This document shows positions 44,684 to 54,357 of a stretch of DNA of 64,000 nt, piece by piece; the first letter of the stretch is position 1; every line of letters starts with the position of its first letter. Under the pieces are notes generated by a model. It was given only the letters and a program-made list of their open reading frames with translations, had not been told where the DNA came from and ran no database searches. This DNA is from JAUIET01 sp045105115 (GTDB lineage: Bacteria > Pseudomonadota > Gammaproteobacteria > Pseudomonadales > JAUIET01): positions 9,187 through 73,186 of the forward strand of contig JBGCDE010000017.1 in the NCBI GenBank assembly GCA_045105115.1. Direction: 5' to 3'. The position numbers were made by a program, and so were the translations under genes.

Positions 44684-45775
44684 ATGTATAGACGGTTCGC
44701 TTTTTTTCTATTGGTGACCGTATTAGTAGCCTGTCAAAAGGCAGACGACACGGTGGGAAATTCTGCTGCGGGGAAGAATGCGATTCAGGCTATCTCTGTA
44801 ACAGTTGCAGAAGCGCAGAGCCGTGTGCTGAACGAACCAATAAGCGTAACAGGCGTTCTTGAAGCGTTTAAAAAGGCAACCGTAGCCGCTGAAGTAACGG
44901 GTCAAATTCTCCAACGACATGTGGAAGCGGGTGATACCGTCAGCAAGGGTGATGCTCTGGTGACTATCGATCCCACACTGTTGCGCCAGCGTCATCGCGA
45001 AATGCAGGCCAATGTGGCGTCACGCAAGGTGGCAGTTGCCTCAGCTCAAAACGAATTAAAGCGCGGCAGAGACCTGGTCGAGAAAGCCTTCATTAGCAAA
45101 GACGAGCTCGAGAACCTGGAGTTTGCTGTGCAAAATGCCCAAGCACAATTGCAGGCCGCATTGGCAGCCAGAGCCTCAGCAAGTGAGTCACTCAGTGACA
45201 CTAAGGTATCTGCACCATTCGACGGGCTTGTTGAAGGCATTCATGTTCAGCAAGGCGATTACATAAACCCTGGCAACCCTATTGCAACCGTCGCTGATTT
45301 TGCTCGTATGCGTGTCAGGGCAGGTGTTACTGCTGCGCAGGCACAGCAATTTGTTATTGGCGCGGAATCGCGTTTAGCCATTGAAGATGCTTATGGTGCC
45401 GAATATTTAGGTAAGGTGCACAGTGTCGGCCGCATTGCTGATTCGGCAACCGGTGCATACCCAATGGAAATATGGCTGGATGGCGAGCAGGTAAACACCT
45501 TGCGCGACGGTATGGTTGCAAACATCACGGTCAATGAAACAACTGAACAAGAAGTGCTTATGGTGCCTTCAGCCGCTGTGTTCAGGCGCGATGGTGCACA
45601 CAGGGTATTCGTTATAGTAGAAGCGGAAGCGGGTACGCAGGCGCTTCTACGATCGATAAGAGCCGGCAGACGTACGAAACAGTTCACGCAGGTAGTGTCT
45701 GGACTGAGCGCAGGTGAGCAGGTTGTAGTTGATGGTCAGTTCGCTCTTCGCGACGGCGCCAGCGTCACGTTTTAA
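44684..45775 (+). CDS. RND efflux periplasmic adaptor, lipoprotein
   Basis: Protein of 363 residues from the ATG at 44684, which gives a short lipoprotein signal with lipobox LVAC; a TTG at 44648 is an alternative. Features: two biotinyl/lipoyl half-motifs (VTGQILQRHVEAGDTVSKG and APFDGLVEGIHVQQGDYI) around a coiled-coil hairpin, then a beta-barrel domain. It connects the inner membrane pump to an outer membrane channel. The stop shares a base with the start of the pump gene (TAATG). No TolC-like gene is present here. Confidence 0.92.
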   Translation: MYRRFAFFLLVTVLVACQKADDTVGNSAAGKNAIQAISVTVAEAQSRVLNEPISVTGVLEAFKKATVAAEVTGQILQRHVEAGDTVSKGDALVTIDPTLLRQRHREMQANVASRKVAVASAQNELKRGRDLVEKAFISKDELENLEFAVQNAQAQLQAALAARASASESLSDTKVSAPFDGLVEGIHVQQGDYINPGNPIATVADFARMRVRAGVTAAQAQQFVIGAESRLAIEDAYGAEYLGKVHSVGRIADSATGAYPMEIWLDGEQVNTLRDGMVANITVNETTEQEVLMVPSAAVFRRDGAHRVFVIVEAEAGTQALLRSIRAGRRTKQFTQVVSGLSAGEQVVVDGQFALRDGASVTF

Positions 45776-48700
45776 TGCGCCAAATCGTTGCCTTTTTTAT
45801 CGAGAGACACTTGCTGGTCAATATCATGGCCTTTGCGATGGTCGGTCTGGGTTTGTTGGCAACAACAAATCTTAAGCGCGAATACTTACCAAGTTTTGAA
45901 ACGCCGATAATCTGGCTGACCGCCAGGCTGCCGGGTGCGTCCGCGCAAGATATTGAAACCAAGATAGCCATTCCTATTCAAGAGGCCTTGGAAGAAGTTG
46001 AAGGCATTGATGACTATTACACTGTAGTTTCCGACAACACCTCATTTACTACGGTTGAGCTTTACGAAGACTTCGAGTCACCGGAGTTAATAGAGGCTGA
46101 AAAAGAAATTCGCGACGCTATTGATGCGATCACTGACTTTCCGCCAGAAATGGATGAAGAGCCAGGTATCAAGCGGCTTAATCCAGCCCGCGAAATTGTG
46201 ATTGAGCTTGCTATACAAGGATCAATGCAGGAGCTTGTTGGTATTGCCGAAACGCTTGAAGAGAGAATTGAGGCTCAGGACACAATTTCAAAGGTTGATA
46301 TTGTTGGCCTGCAAGATCCGGAAGTGCGCATTCTGGTAGACCCGGTTAAGGCCATAGCACATGACGTCAGTCTTGATAGCATTGTGGCTGCTATCGATAA
46401 ACGCAATGTTTCCAGCACGGGTGGTTTTATAGAGAACGCTGAAGAGCAACGCCAGGTTGTTATGTGGAGTCGCTTTGATCGGCCTGAGGAGGTTGCGGAC
46501 ACTATTTTGAAAACCAGCGCGACTGGCGGGGTATTACGAATACGCGATATTGCCAGGGTGGAGGCGGCGCGCGAAGACGGTAACCTTATTGTTCGCAACA
46601 ATGGTGAACGCGGTCTGACCCTAGCGGTGCGAAAACGCGCTCAGGCCGACATTATTGATGCCACGGATGATGTTAAAGCGGTGGTAGAAAATGCCGACAT
46701 CCTTGAGGGTGTCGATTATCTTCTGGTTAACGACGAATCGTACATTGTCAGTAATCGCTTAATACTGATTGCCAACAATGGCCTCATGGGCATTGTGCTG
46801 GTTGCTGTGGTATTGATTTACTTTGTTCGCTTACAACCAGCTATCTGGATAATGCTGGGTATTCCTATCGTTTTCCTCGGTTCACTTGCCTTGTTTGGGC
46901 AAACTGGAATGTCGCTAAATATGATGTCCTTGGGTGGCTTCGTGATTGTGTTGGGCATGGTAGTTGATGACGCGGTTGTTGTGTCTGAAAGAATCGCATT
47001 TAAGCAGGCCCAGGGCGTAGACTCTAAAAGTGCAGCAATAGAAGGAACGCTGGAAATGATGCCTGCCGTTGTTGCGGCGTCGCTCACCACGATACTTGCA
47101 TTCAGTCCAATGCTGGCCATTGGCGGCATACCAGGCAAGATTTCCTGGCAAATTCCGGCGGTTGTTGTGTTGGCGCTATTGGTTTCTGTGTTCGAATCTT
47201 TCTTTGTTCTACCAGCGCACATGTCTTCAGTAAAAGCGGGCAGTCAGCTAGAGAAACGAAAATTGCTGAAGGCGCTGGAGCATCGTTACGAAATTGTGCT
47301 GAGCTGGGCGCTGCAGCACAGGCTGATTATCATTTTGACAAGTGTTACCTTGTTCCTGGTGATCATGATCGTCATTCGACCATTGATCCCGTTTACTTTG
47401 TTCCCTCAGGACGACGCGGACCGTCTTTATGTCAAATTGAGTGCGCCTATGGGCACACCATTGGAACAAACCGAAGCGATGGTGGCTGGCATCGAGCGCC
47501 AGATAATGTCAATTACAGAAGATGATCTTGAGTTGGTGAGTTCACGTATTGGTCATCAAAACGATAAGCAAGCAGATAAAAACAGAGGTGAAGCCAGTAA
47601 TGAAGCCTTGATGATTCTGCAGTTCGAACAAACGGATCGTCGTTATACCAATGCGGAGTGGATTCAGGTTATCCACAAAAACCTGAAGCTACCCGAATCG
47701 ATTAGAGCGGTCTATTTGTCGGAATATTTTGGTCCACCTACAGACCAGCCGGTCACGTTACACGTTCTGTCTAATGAAGATTCTATGCGCCGCGGTGTTG
47801 CAATGGAGGTTGCCAATTATTTGCGAAACATTCCGGGTGTCATTGAGATAGATATTGATGAGCGACCCGGCACGCCACAGATTGATTTGGAACTTGACTA
47901 CGAAAAACTGGCGTTGCGTGGCCTTGACGCTGCGACGGTTGGTCGAGCACTGAGTATCGCGTTTTACGGTGTGGAAGCAAGTGAACATCGAACTCTCGAT
48001 GACGTAACCAAGTTGCGAGTGCAATTTGACGCAGCAGGTAGAGCTGATGTGTCAGGCATTCTTGATGTACCTGTTCGATCCAGCGACGGACGCAATATAC
48101 CACTGCGGGACGTGGTCACTGCGGTGGAAAGACCTGCACTAACCCGTATTTATCATAGAAATGGTTACCGTTCTTCTACATTACGTGCAAGCTTTACACC
48201 CGAAAGTGGTCTCACTGCCTTGCCGTTTGCTGAGCGTATGGAAAAAGAAGTGCTTGCCCGTTATAGGGACATTCCCGGTCTGATCCTTGAAATAGACGGG
48301 GAAGCGGTTAGTACGCAAGACACAGCTGATAGCATGAGTAAGGCCGCACTTATTGCGGTCAGCGGCATAGCACTGGTCGTTTGGTTAATGCTGGGCTCGA
48401 TTATTGAAGCTTTGTTTATTTTGATAGTGATTCCCTTTGCGGTTGCCGGCGTAATCTTCACCTTTTTTGTGCACGGCATGACTCTATCTATGTTCGCTAT
48501 TTTGGGCTCCATCGGGCTGGCTGGTGTCGTGGTAAATGGCGCTATCGTTATGGTCGACGCAGTTCACCGGCGATTGAATGCAAAAAATGTGCAACGTGGT
48601 GATGATGAAGAAGATGCCATCATTATCGAAACGGTGGTTGAGAGGTTGCGCCCGATATTAGTGACAACGCTGACTACCTTGGGTGGAGTATTGCCTACCG

Positions 48701-48882
48701 CTTACGGCCTGGGTGGCTATGACCCCATGCTCAGCCCGATGTCTATGGCCATAGGTTGGGGATTGGTGTTCTCAACATTTGTAACACTGTTTGTAGTGCC
48801 TGTTCTCTATTCGTTCGCAAGAGACGTTAACCATAAGCTGTCATCATTTTCTCCGGCTCTTCGAGTTGGTCAAAAACACTAG
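45775..48882 (+). CDS. RND-family efflux transporter permease
   Basis: Protein of 1035 residues with the 12-helix, two-large-loop architecture of AcrB-type pumps. N-terminal IERHLLVNIMAFAM, first periplasmic loop with GASAQDIETKIAIPIQEAL, and transmembrane helix 4 region GGFVIVLGMVVDDAVVVSE, where the two aspartates for proton transfer sit. A second half with ILGSIGLAGVVVNGAIVMVD and TTLTTLGGVLPTAYG completes it. It sits with the lipoprotein adaptor and could export the product of the catabolic or NRPS genes or toxic compounds; the substrate is not predictable from this sequence. Confidence 0.94.
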   Translation: MRQIVAFFIERHLLVNIMAFAMVGLGLLATTNLKREYLPSFETPIIWLTARLPGASAQDIETKIAIPIQEALEEVEGIDDYYTVVSDNTSFTTVELYEDFESPELIEAEKEIRDAIDAITDFPPEMDEEPGIKRLNPAREIVIELAIQGSMQELVGIAETLEERIEAQDTISKVDIVGLQDPEVRILVDPVKAIAHDVSLDSIVAAIDKRNVSSTGGFIENAEEQRQVVMWSRFDRPEEVADTILKTSATGGVLRIRDIARVEAAREDGNLIVRNNGERGLTLAVRKRAQADIIDATDDVKAVVENADILEGVDYLLVNDESYIVSNRLILIANNGLMGIVLVAVVLIYFVRLQPAIWIMLGIPIVFLGSLALFGQTGMSLNMMSLGGFVIVLGMVVDDAVVVSERIAFKQAQGVDSKSAAIEGTLEMMPAVVAASLTTILAFSPMLAIGGIPGKISWQIPAVVVLALLVSVFESFFVLPAHMSSVKAGSQLEKRKLLKALEHRYEIVLSWALQHRLIIILTSVTLFLVIMIVIRPLIPFTLFPQDDADRLYVKLSAPMGTPLEQTEAMVAGIERQIMSITEDDLELVSSRIGHQNDKQADKNRGEASNEALMILQFEQTDRRYTNAEWIQVIHKNLKLPESIRAVYLSEYFGPPTDQPVTLHVLSNEDSMRRGVAMEVANYLRNIPGVIEIDIDERPGTPQIDLELDYEKLALRGLDAATVGRALSIAFYGVEASEHRTLDDVTKLRVQFDAAGRADVSGILDVPVRSSDGRNIPLRDVVTAVERPALTRIYHRNGYRSSTLRASFTPESGLTALPFAERMEKEVLARYRDIPGLILEIDGEAVSTQDTADSMSKAALIAVSGIALVVWLMLGSIIEALFILIVIPFAVAGVIFTFFVHGMTLSMFAILGSIGLAGVVVNGAIVMVDAVHRRLNAKNVQRGDDEEDAIIIETVVERLRPILVTTLTTLGGVLPTAYGLGGYDPMLSPMSMAIGWGLVFSTFVTLFVVPVLYSFARDVNHKLSSFSPALRVGQKH

Positions 48883-48897
48883 GAAAACCTGAACCGC

Positions 48898-50433
48898 ATG
48901 ATTCACGAGAGCACACCCGTATTGATAGGATGTGGCCAGACCACAGACAAGCGTCCACCGGAAGAAGGCAGCACTGCCATTGAGCTAATGGTTGAAGTTG
49001 CCCGAAAAGCGGCTGCCGATGCTGGGCCAGCGGATGCCTTGCTCAATAGTATTGATGCCCTGGTAGCTCTTGGACTGACGGTAGATGCGCCTGAGGCGGC
49101 CAGCGGTGCCAGCGGTATGGTGCGAAACGTTCCGCATGCTGTCAGCAAGGCGTTGGGTATTAATCCAAAAGAACAACGTTATACACGTACTGGTGGAAAC
49201 ACGCCGCAAATGCTGGTGAATAGCTACGCCGAGCAAATTGCCAAGGGTGAAAGCTCATCCGTGTTGATAGTGGGTGCGGAAGCATTGAATACTATGTTGT
49301 CGCGACTCAAGCATGGATTGGATCTTGATGCCTGGATGGACAACAGTGGCAGCGAGCCGGATATGCTCGGTAATGATCGCGCTGCAGCCAGCGATCATGA
49401 AATGCAATACTCGATACAAACGCCGTCTGTGAGCTACCCACTGTTTGAGAACGCTTTGCGAGCGAAGTATGGCTTGAGCCTGCAAGCCCACCAGCAAAAA
49501 CTTGGTGAGTTGTATCACCGTTTTAACGCGGTAGCCGCTGAGAACCCGCTGTCCTGGTTTCCAACGGCGAGAACGGCGGAAGAAATATCTACCGTGAGCG
49601 AAAGCAATCGCTATGTTGGCTTTCCATACACCAAGTATTTGAACTCGGTGATTCAGGTCAATATGGGGGCGGCATTGATTATGACGTCGGTTGGCAAAGC
49701 CAGAGAGTTGGGTGTTGCCGAAGACAGAATGGTTTACCTGCACGGTTGTGCTGATGCCAATGACATTTGGAATGTGAGTGATAGAGCGAATTACCATTCC
49801 TCGCCAGCAATTCGAATGATGGGTCAGCAAGCTTTTAGCATGTCGGGCAAAACCATTGATGACATGGATTACTTTGATATTTACAGCTGCTTCCCCTCTG
49901 CGGTACAAATTGCTTGTGACGAATTGGGCTTAGCGCATGATGATGCTAGAGGCTTAACGCTGACGGGCGGATTACCCTATTTCGGCGGTCCGGGAAATAA
50001 CTATGTGACGCATTCGATAGCCACCATGATGGATGCGTTGCGTGCAAAGCCGGGGAAGTACGGATTGCTGAATGCCAATGGATGGTTTATTACCAAACAT
50101 TCCTTAGGTATCTATTCAACCGAGCCCGTGGAAGGTGAATGGCAGAGAGAGAGCCCCGCTAGTTACCAGCAAGCCGTGTTGGACGTACCGCACCCAGCCT
50201 TTACCGAAACGCCGAACGGTACAGCTGTCGTGGAAACCTACACAGTGTTACATGGCCGGCAAGGTGTAGAGCGTGGATTAGTCGTTGGCTTGCTGGAAGA
50301 TGGCACTCGTTTTATTGCAGAAACACCGGATGACAGTGAAACCTTGCACGCCATGATGCAGCAGGAAATGATCGGAGTGTCTGGAACAGTGGAATCAGAG
50401 AGTGAAAAAAATCTGTTTAAACCAGACCTATAA
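48898..50433 (+). CDS. Thiolase-like acetyl-CoA acetyltransferase family protein without the usual nucleophilic cysteine
   Basis: Protein of 511 residues of the SCP-x-like thiolase group that is often annotated acetyl-CoA acetyltransferase. It has a thiolase core plus a C-terminal OB-like extension. Where normal thiolases have the nucleophile Cys, this sequence reads RTGGNTPQMLVN near 97-108, and the GHP and C-G catalytic blocks are replaced by PGNNYVTH and TKHSLG. It may therefore not do standard Claisen condensation; retro-aldol cleavage or a structural role as in some steroid-catabolic thiolase-like proteins is possible. It starts 15 bases after the pump gene and its end overlaps the next gene by 32 bases. 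Confidence 0.82.
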   Translation: MIHESTPVLIGCGQTTDKRPPEEGSTAIELMVEVARKAAADAGPADALLNSIDALVALGLTVDAPEAASGASGMVRNVPHAVSKALGINPKEQRYTRTGGNTPQMLVNSYAEQIAKGESSSVLIVGAEALNTMLSRLKHGLDLDAWMDNSGSEPDMLGNDRAAASDHEMQYSIQTPSVSYPLFENALRAKYGLSLQAHQQKLGELYHRFNAVAAENPLSWFPTARTAEEISTVSESNRYVGFPYTKYLNSVIQVNMGAALIMTSVGKARELGVAEDRMVYLHGCADANDIWNVSDRANYHSSPAIRMMGQQAFSMSGKTIDDMDYFDIYSCFPSAVQIACDELGLAHDDARGLTLTGGLPYFGGPGNNYVTHSIATMMDALRAKPGKYGLLNANGWFITKHSLGIYSTEPVEGEWQRESPASYQQAVLDVPHPAFTETPNGTAVVETYTVLHGRQGVERGLVVGLLEDGTRFIAETPDDSETLHAMMQQEMIGVSGTVESESEKNLFKPDL

Positions 50434-51490
50434 ACCATACCGCGTTGTTGTAGCACTCGCACTTTGGATTTTGGTCAGTTGTGTACCAACTACCGCGCAG
50501 AGCAGTCAGAATTCGAATCAATGGAATGCTGATACGGTACGGTTTGAAAATTCGCCGCTTACTCCCAACAGCACAGCGGAAGATTCATCGATGAATTCAA
50601 TGTGGGACTTTTTCTTTCTGAAAAACGATCGCCGGCCGGAGGAAAAGCTTCCTGAGATGCCGCCCACAAGCCGTGAGCTTGCGACACCAGGCAGCGACCT
50701 GCGTTTCATCTGGTTTGGTCATTCAACAATAATGCTGGATATTGGTGGCAAGCGGGTACTGTTTGATCCTGTCTTTTCGCGCTACGCGTCACCAGTGCCA
50801 TTTACGGTTGCGAGGTTTCAGCCGCCCGCTGTTGATCTAGAGGCGATTGGTGATATTGATCTGGTGTTGATTTCACATAATCACTACGACCATCTTGATA
50901 AACCAACGATTAAGCAGCTAAAAAAGCGCCCTGTTAAATTTCTCGTGCCATTGGGCGTTGGCGCTCACCTTGAATCCTGGGGCATTGAAACAAGCCGTAT
51001 AACCGAGCTGGACTGGTGGCAATCCATCACAATTGATGGCACGGAATTTACTGCCACACCCGCTCAGCATTTCTCAGGCCGTGGTTTGTTTGATCGAAAC
51101 AAAACACTGTGGGCTTCCTGGTCTGTTAACTACGACGGTGAGCGAGTGTTTTTCAGTGGCGACTCCGGTTACGGTCCACACTACAAAGCCATTGGTGATC
51201 GGCTTGGGCCATTTGATCTCACCTTCCTTGAAAATGGCGCGTACAATGAGTCTTGGGCCTTGATCCATCAATTTCCTGAGCAGGCTGTGCAAGCGCATCG
51301 CGACTTGCAAGGTGACACTATGGTGCCTATTCACTGGGGTATGTTTAACCTTTCCACGCATTCCTGGTATGACCCAATTCAGCGCGTTAACAAAGCGGCT
51401 GAGAGTGAGGGTGTACGCCTGCTAACGCCGAAACTTGGCCAGTTCGTCGACCCAGGTGCAGCGCTTCCCGCGGAGCGCTGGTGGCCATGA
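50402..51490 (+). CDS. Metallo-beta-lactamase-fold hydrolase, lipoprotein, NAPE-PLD/UlaG-like
   Basis: Protein of 362 residues from a GTG at 50402 with a lipoprotein-like signal (LWILVSC). The metal-binding motif is LISHNHYDHLD near 157-167, with further ligands in PAQHFSGRG and FSGDSGYGPH and a final PIHWGMF. This is the N-acylphosphatidylethanolamine phospholipase D / UlaG-like branch, which cleaves phosphodiester or lactone bonds with two zinc ions. Given the ethanolamine-type permease right after it, release of N-acylethanolamine or ethanolamine from lipids is an attractive inference. The gene overlaps both neighbours. Confidence 0.88.
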   Translation: MKKICLNQTYKPYRVVVALALWILVSCVPTTAQSSQNSNQWNADTVRFENSPLTPNSTAEDSSMNSMWDFFFLKNDRRPEEKLPEMPPTSRELATPGSDLRFIWFGHSTIMLDIGGKRVLFDPVFSRYASPVPFTVARFQPPAVDLEAIGDIDLVLISHNHYDHLDKPTIKQLKKRPVKFLVPLGVGAHLESWGIETSRITELDWWQSITIDGTEFTATPAQHFSGRGLFDRNKTLWASWSVNYDGERVFFSGDSGYGPHYKAIGDRLGPFDLTFLENGAYNESWALIHQFPEQAVQAHRDLQGDTMVPIHWGMFNLSTHSWYDPIQRVNKAAESEGVRLLTPKLGQFVDPGAALPAERWWP

Positions 51491-52932
51491 CTCAGACCAA
51501 AACCAGTAAGCATTCCTCGGTAGGCTACGAACATGTATCGGAAGACTATTTCAATCAGCGCCAGCTGAAAAAGGGCGCGGTTGGTTGGTTGATGCTGGCT
51601 GGTCTGGGCGTTTCTTACGTTATATCCGGAGACTTTGCCGGTTGGAATTTTGGGCTGCAACAAGGCGGCTTTGGCGGGCTGTTGATTGCGACGCTTGCCA
51701 TGGCATTGATGTATACCTGCATGGTGTTTTCGCTGGCCGAAATGGCCTCGTCTTTACCCACCGCTGGTGGTGGCTACTCCTACGCCAGAAGAGCGATGGG
51801 GCCGTGGGGCGGCTACTTAACCGGTACCGCCATTCTGCTTGAGTACGCTATCGCACCGGCGGCTATCGCGGTGTTTATTGGTGCCTATGTTAATGAGTTG
51901 TTTGGGTTTGATGGGGCGTTGGTCTATGCCGCTTTCTACTGCGTGTTTATCGGATTTCATTTGTGGGGTATGGGCGAGGCGCTGAAAGTAATGATGCTGA
52001 TTACTGCTGTTGCCAGCCTTGCAATTGTCGTCTTTGTAATCGGTATGATTCCCGCGTTTGATTCCAACAACTTGTTCGATATCGCGGTCAATACAGAGGC
52101 CATCGGTGCCTCCAGGTTTCTGCCGCAGGGTTATGTGGGCATTTGGGCCGCTATACCATTCGCAATGTGGTTTTTCCTTGCCATTGAAGGCGTGCCACTT
52201 GCCGCTGAAGAAGCCGAAGATGCTAAACGAGACTTACCTAAGGGTATTATCTCTGCAATGCTAGTGCTGCTGATATTTGCAGGCTTGATATTGGTGCTTG
52301 CACCGGGTGGTGCGGGTGCAAACGCAATGAAAGATCACGGTGCGCCGTTAGTTGGCGCACTGCAGCATGTGTACGGCGAGAATTCAGCTCTCGCAACCTT
52401 TGTGAATCTGGTGGGCTTAGCGGGTTTGATCGCTTCGTTCTTTTCAATTATCTACGCGTATTCTCGCCAGGTATTTGCTTTATCACGCGCGGGTTACTTG
52501 CCACGGTTTTTGTCCAGAACTAGCGAGCGCAAAGTGCCGGTGTACGCGCTTATTGTTCCCGGCGTTATTGGCTTTTTGCTGTCTCTCAGTGGCGAAGGTG
52601 ATTTGATGATTACCATGGCGGTATTCGGTGCAACTATCTCTTACGCTTTGATGATGCTGTCGCATATTATTTTACGCTCTAAAGAACCCGATCTTGAGCG
52701 TCCTTATCAAACTCCCGGCGGTGTACTTACCTCAGGTTTAGCGTTAGCACTTGCCGTTATTGCACTCATATCAACATTTGTGGTGAACATAGGTGCTGCA
52801 TTGTGGGCGGCGCTATTTTACGTGCTGATGATCGCCTACTTTGGTATTTACAGTCGCCATCACCTGGTGGCTCAAGCCCCGGAAGAAGAGTTTGAAGCGA
52901 TAGCAAAGGCCGAAGCCAGCTTGAATAAGTAG
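51487..52932 (+). CDS. APC-family permease, ethanolamine-type
   Basis: Protein of 481 residues with about 12 hydrophobic segments. LKKGAVGWLMLAGLGVSYVI, GDFAGWNFGLQQGGFGG, and SLAEMASSLPTAGGGYSYARRAMGP match the ethanolamine permease (Eat) subgroup of amino acid transporters. I use the ATG at 51487, which overlaps the previous stop (ATGA), rather than the GTG 6 bases upstream. It takes up ethanolamine or a related small amine with protons. The glutamine-synthetase-like ligase and alcohol dehydrogenase follow. Confidence 0.88.
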   Translation: MTQTKTSKHSSVGYEHVSEDYFNQRQLKKGAVGWLMLAGLGVSYVISGDFAGWNFGLQQGGFGGLLIATLAMALMYTCMVFSLAEMASSLPTAGGGYSYARRAMGPWGGYLTGTAILLEYAIAPAAIAVFIGAYVNELFGFDGALVYAAFYCVFIGFHLWGMGEALKVMMLITAVASLAIVVFVIGMIPAFDSNNLFDIAVNTEAIGASRFLPQGYVGIWAAIPFAMWFFLAIEGVPLAAEEAEDAKRDLPKGIISAMLVLLIFAGLILVLAPGGAGANAMKDHGAPLVGALQHVYGENSALATFVNLVGLAGLIASFFSIIYAYSRQVFALSRAGYLPRFLSRTSERKVPVYALIVPGVIGFLLSLSGEGDLMITMAVFGATISYALMMLSHIILRSKEPDLERPYQTPGGVLTSGLALALAVIALISTFVVNIGAALWAALFYVLMIAYFGIYSRHHLVAQAPEEEFEAIAKAEASLNK

Positions 52933-52958
52933 GTGTTAAAACGACAGGAAGCATTGCC

Positions 52959-54332
52959 ATGATCAATCCACGCGACGTAAAAAGCATTGCCGATGCAAAG
53001 CAAATTGTTGAGGAGAGAGGCTTAAGTCATGTAAAGGTTGGCCTGTTTGACATGGATGGTGTGATGCTTGGCAAATACATGAGCAAAGCCAAGTTTTTTT
53101 CTGCACTGGATAAAGGGTTTGCCTTTTGCGATGTTGTGTTGGGCTGGGACAGCAAGGATCAATTGTTTGACAACACCCAGTTTACTGGCTGGCACACCGG
53201 CTACCCCGATGCACCGGTTCGAGTACTGCCACAAAGTTGTAGAGACATTCCCTTTGAAGAAGGCACGCTGCTGTTTATTGCAGAGTTTGCTGAGCGCGCA
53301 GAAGCCTTGTGCCCGAGAGGTTTGCTGAGAAGGGTGCTTAATAAAGCCAGTGACATGGGCTTTGATGTGCACGCCGCACTTGAGTATGAGTTTTTTATGT
53401 TCAGGGAAACTCCGGATTCAGCAAGGGAAAAGGGCTTTAGAAACTTACAACCCATGACGCCTGACTGGTTCGGCTATTCGATGATCAGAAACTCGGTACA
53501 TTCCGGTTTGTATCATCAGATTTTATCCATGGGTGAGACTATGGATTTCCCAATAGAAGGTCTGCACACAGAAACCGGTCCCGGCGTATTGGAAGCCGCA
53601 CTCTCCGTTGATACCGCACAGAACGCGGCCGACAAAGCAGCCCTGTTCAAAACATTCATGAAAGTGTTGGCGCAGAACAATGACATGATGGCCACATTTA
53701 TGGCGAAGTGGTCGCCAGATTACCCTGGCCAGAGTGGCCACATACATGTTTCCCTGGTGGATAAAGCCAGCGGCGATTCGGCTTTCTATAATGCTGATAA
53801 TGAGCACAACATGAGCGAAACCCAGCGTCAGTTTGTGGCAGGCCAACAGCGCTGGATGCCCGATGCATTGGCCATGATTGCGCCCACCATTAACAGTTAT
53901 ACTCGTTTGGTTCCGGGCTTTTGGGCGCCTACCGCGGCCAATTGGGGCGTTGAGAATCGCACCACTGCGCTCCGTGTAATTCCTGGTTCTGCCACATCGC
54001 AACGCGTAGAGAATCGAGTGGGCGCCGCCGACGCCAATCCTTATTTGTCACTTGCCGCTGTGATTGCAACCGGATTGCATGGTGTAGAGCAGGGGCTGGA
54101 GCTTGATGCGCCATTGCAAGGCAATGCGTATGAGCAAAGCTACCCACCTGAACGTGCACTGCCAAGCACTCTTTGGGATGCAGCCCAGCGATTTAAACAG
54201 TCCGACGTTACCCGGCTGTTATTTGGTAATGAGTTCGTAGAGCATTTCGCCGCGTCACGAGAATGGGAAGAGCGGGAATACCGTAAACACGTTAGTGATT
54301 GGGAAATGGACCGCTATTTCGAAATAATATAA
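52959..54332 (+). CDS. Glutamine synthetase-like gamma-glutamyl-amine ligase
   Basis: Protein of 457 residues with the glutamine synthetase fold: ALEYEFFMF with metal-binding Glu near 143, metal ligands in HTETGPGVLEAAL and SGHIHVSL, PTINSYTRLVPGFWAPT and the nucleotide and glutamate-binding RVIPGSATSQRVENR. Sequence and context differ from housekeeping GlnA and fit enzymes that glutamylate amines (PuuA for putrescine, GlnA4 for ethanolamine). Since it follows an ethanolamine-type permease, gamma-glutamylethanolamide formation is the likeliest reaction. AGGA lies upstream of the ATG. The next gene starts 25 bases later. Confidence 0.88.
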   Translation: MINPRDVKSIADAKQIVEERGLSHVKVGLFDMDGVMLGKYMSKAKFFSALDKGFAFCDVVLGWDSKDQLFDNTQFTGWHTGYPDAPVRVLPQSCRDIPFEEGTLLFIAEFAERAEALCPRGLLRRVLNKASDMGFDVHAALEYEFFMFRETPDSAREKGFRNLQPMTPDWFGYSMIRNSVHSGLYHQILSMGETMDFPIEGLHTETGPGVLEAALSVDTAQNAADKAALFKTFMKVLAQNNDMMATFMAKWSPDYPGQSGHIHVSLVDKASGDSAFYNADNEHNMSETQRQFVAGQQRWMPDALAMIAPTINSYTRLVPGFWAPTAANWGVENRTTALRVIPGSATSQRVENRVGAADANPYLSLAAVIATGLHGVEQGLELDAPLQGNAYEQSYPPERALPSTLWDAAQRFKQSDVTRLLFGNEFVEHFAASREWEEREYRKHVSDWEMDRYFEII

Positions 54333-54357
54333 TTGCCGTTAGGATTCAAGAATAAAA

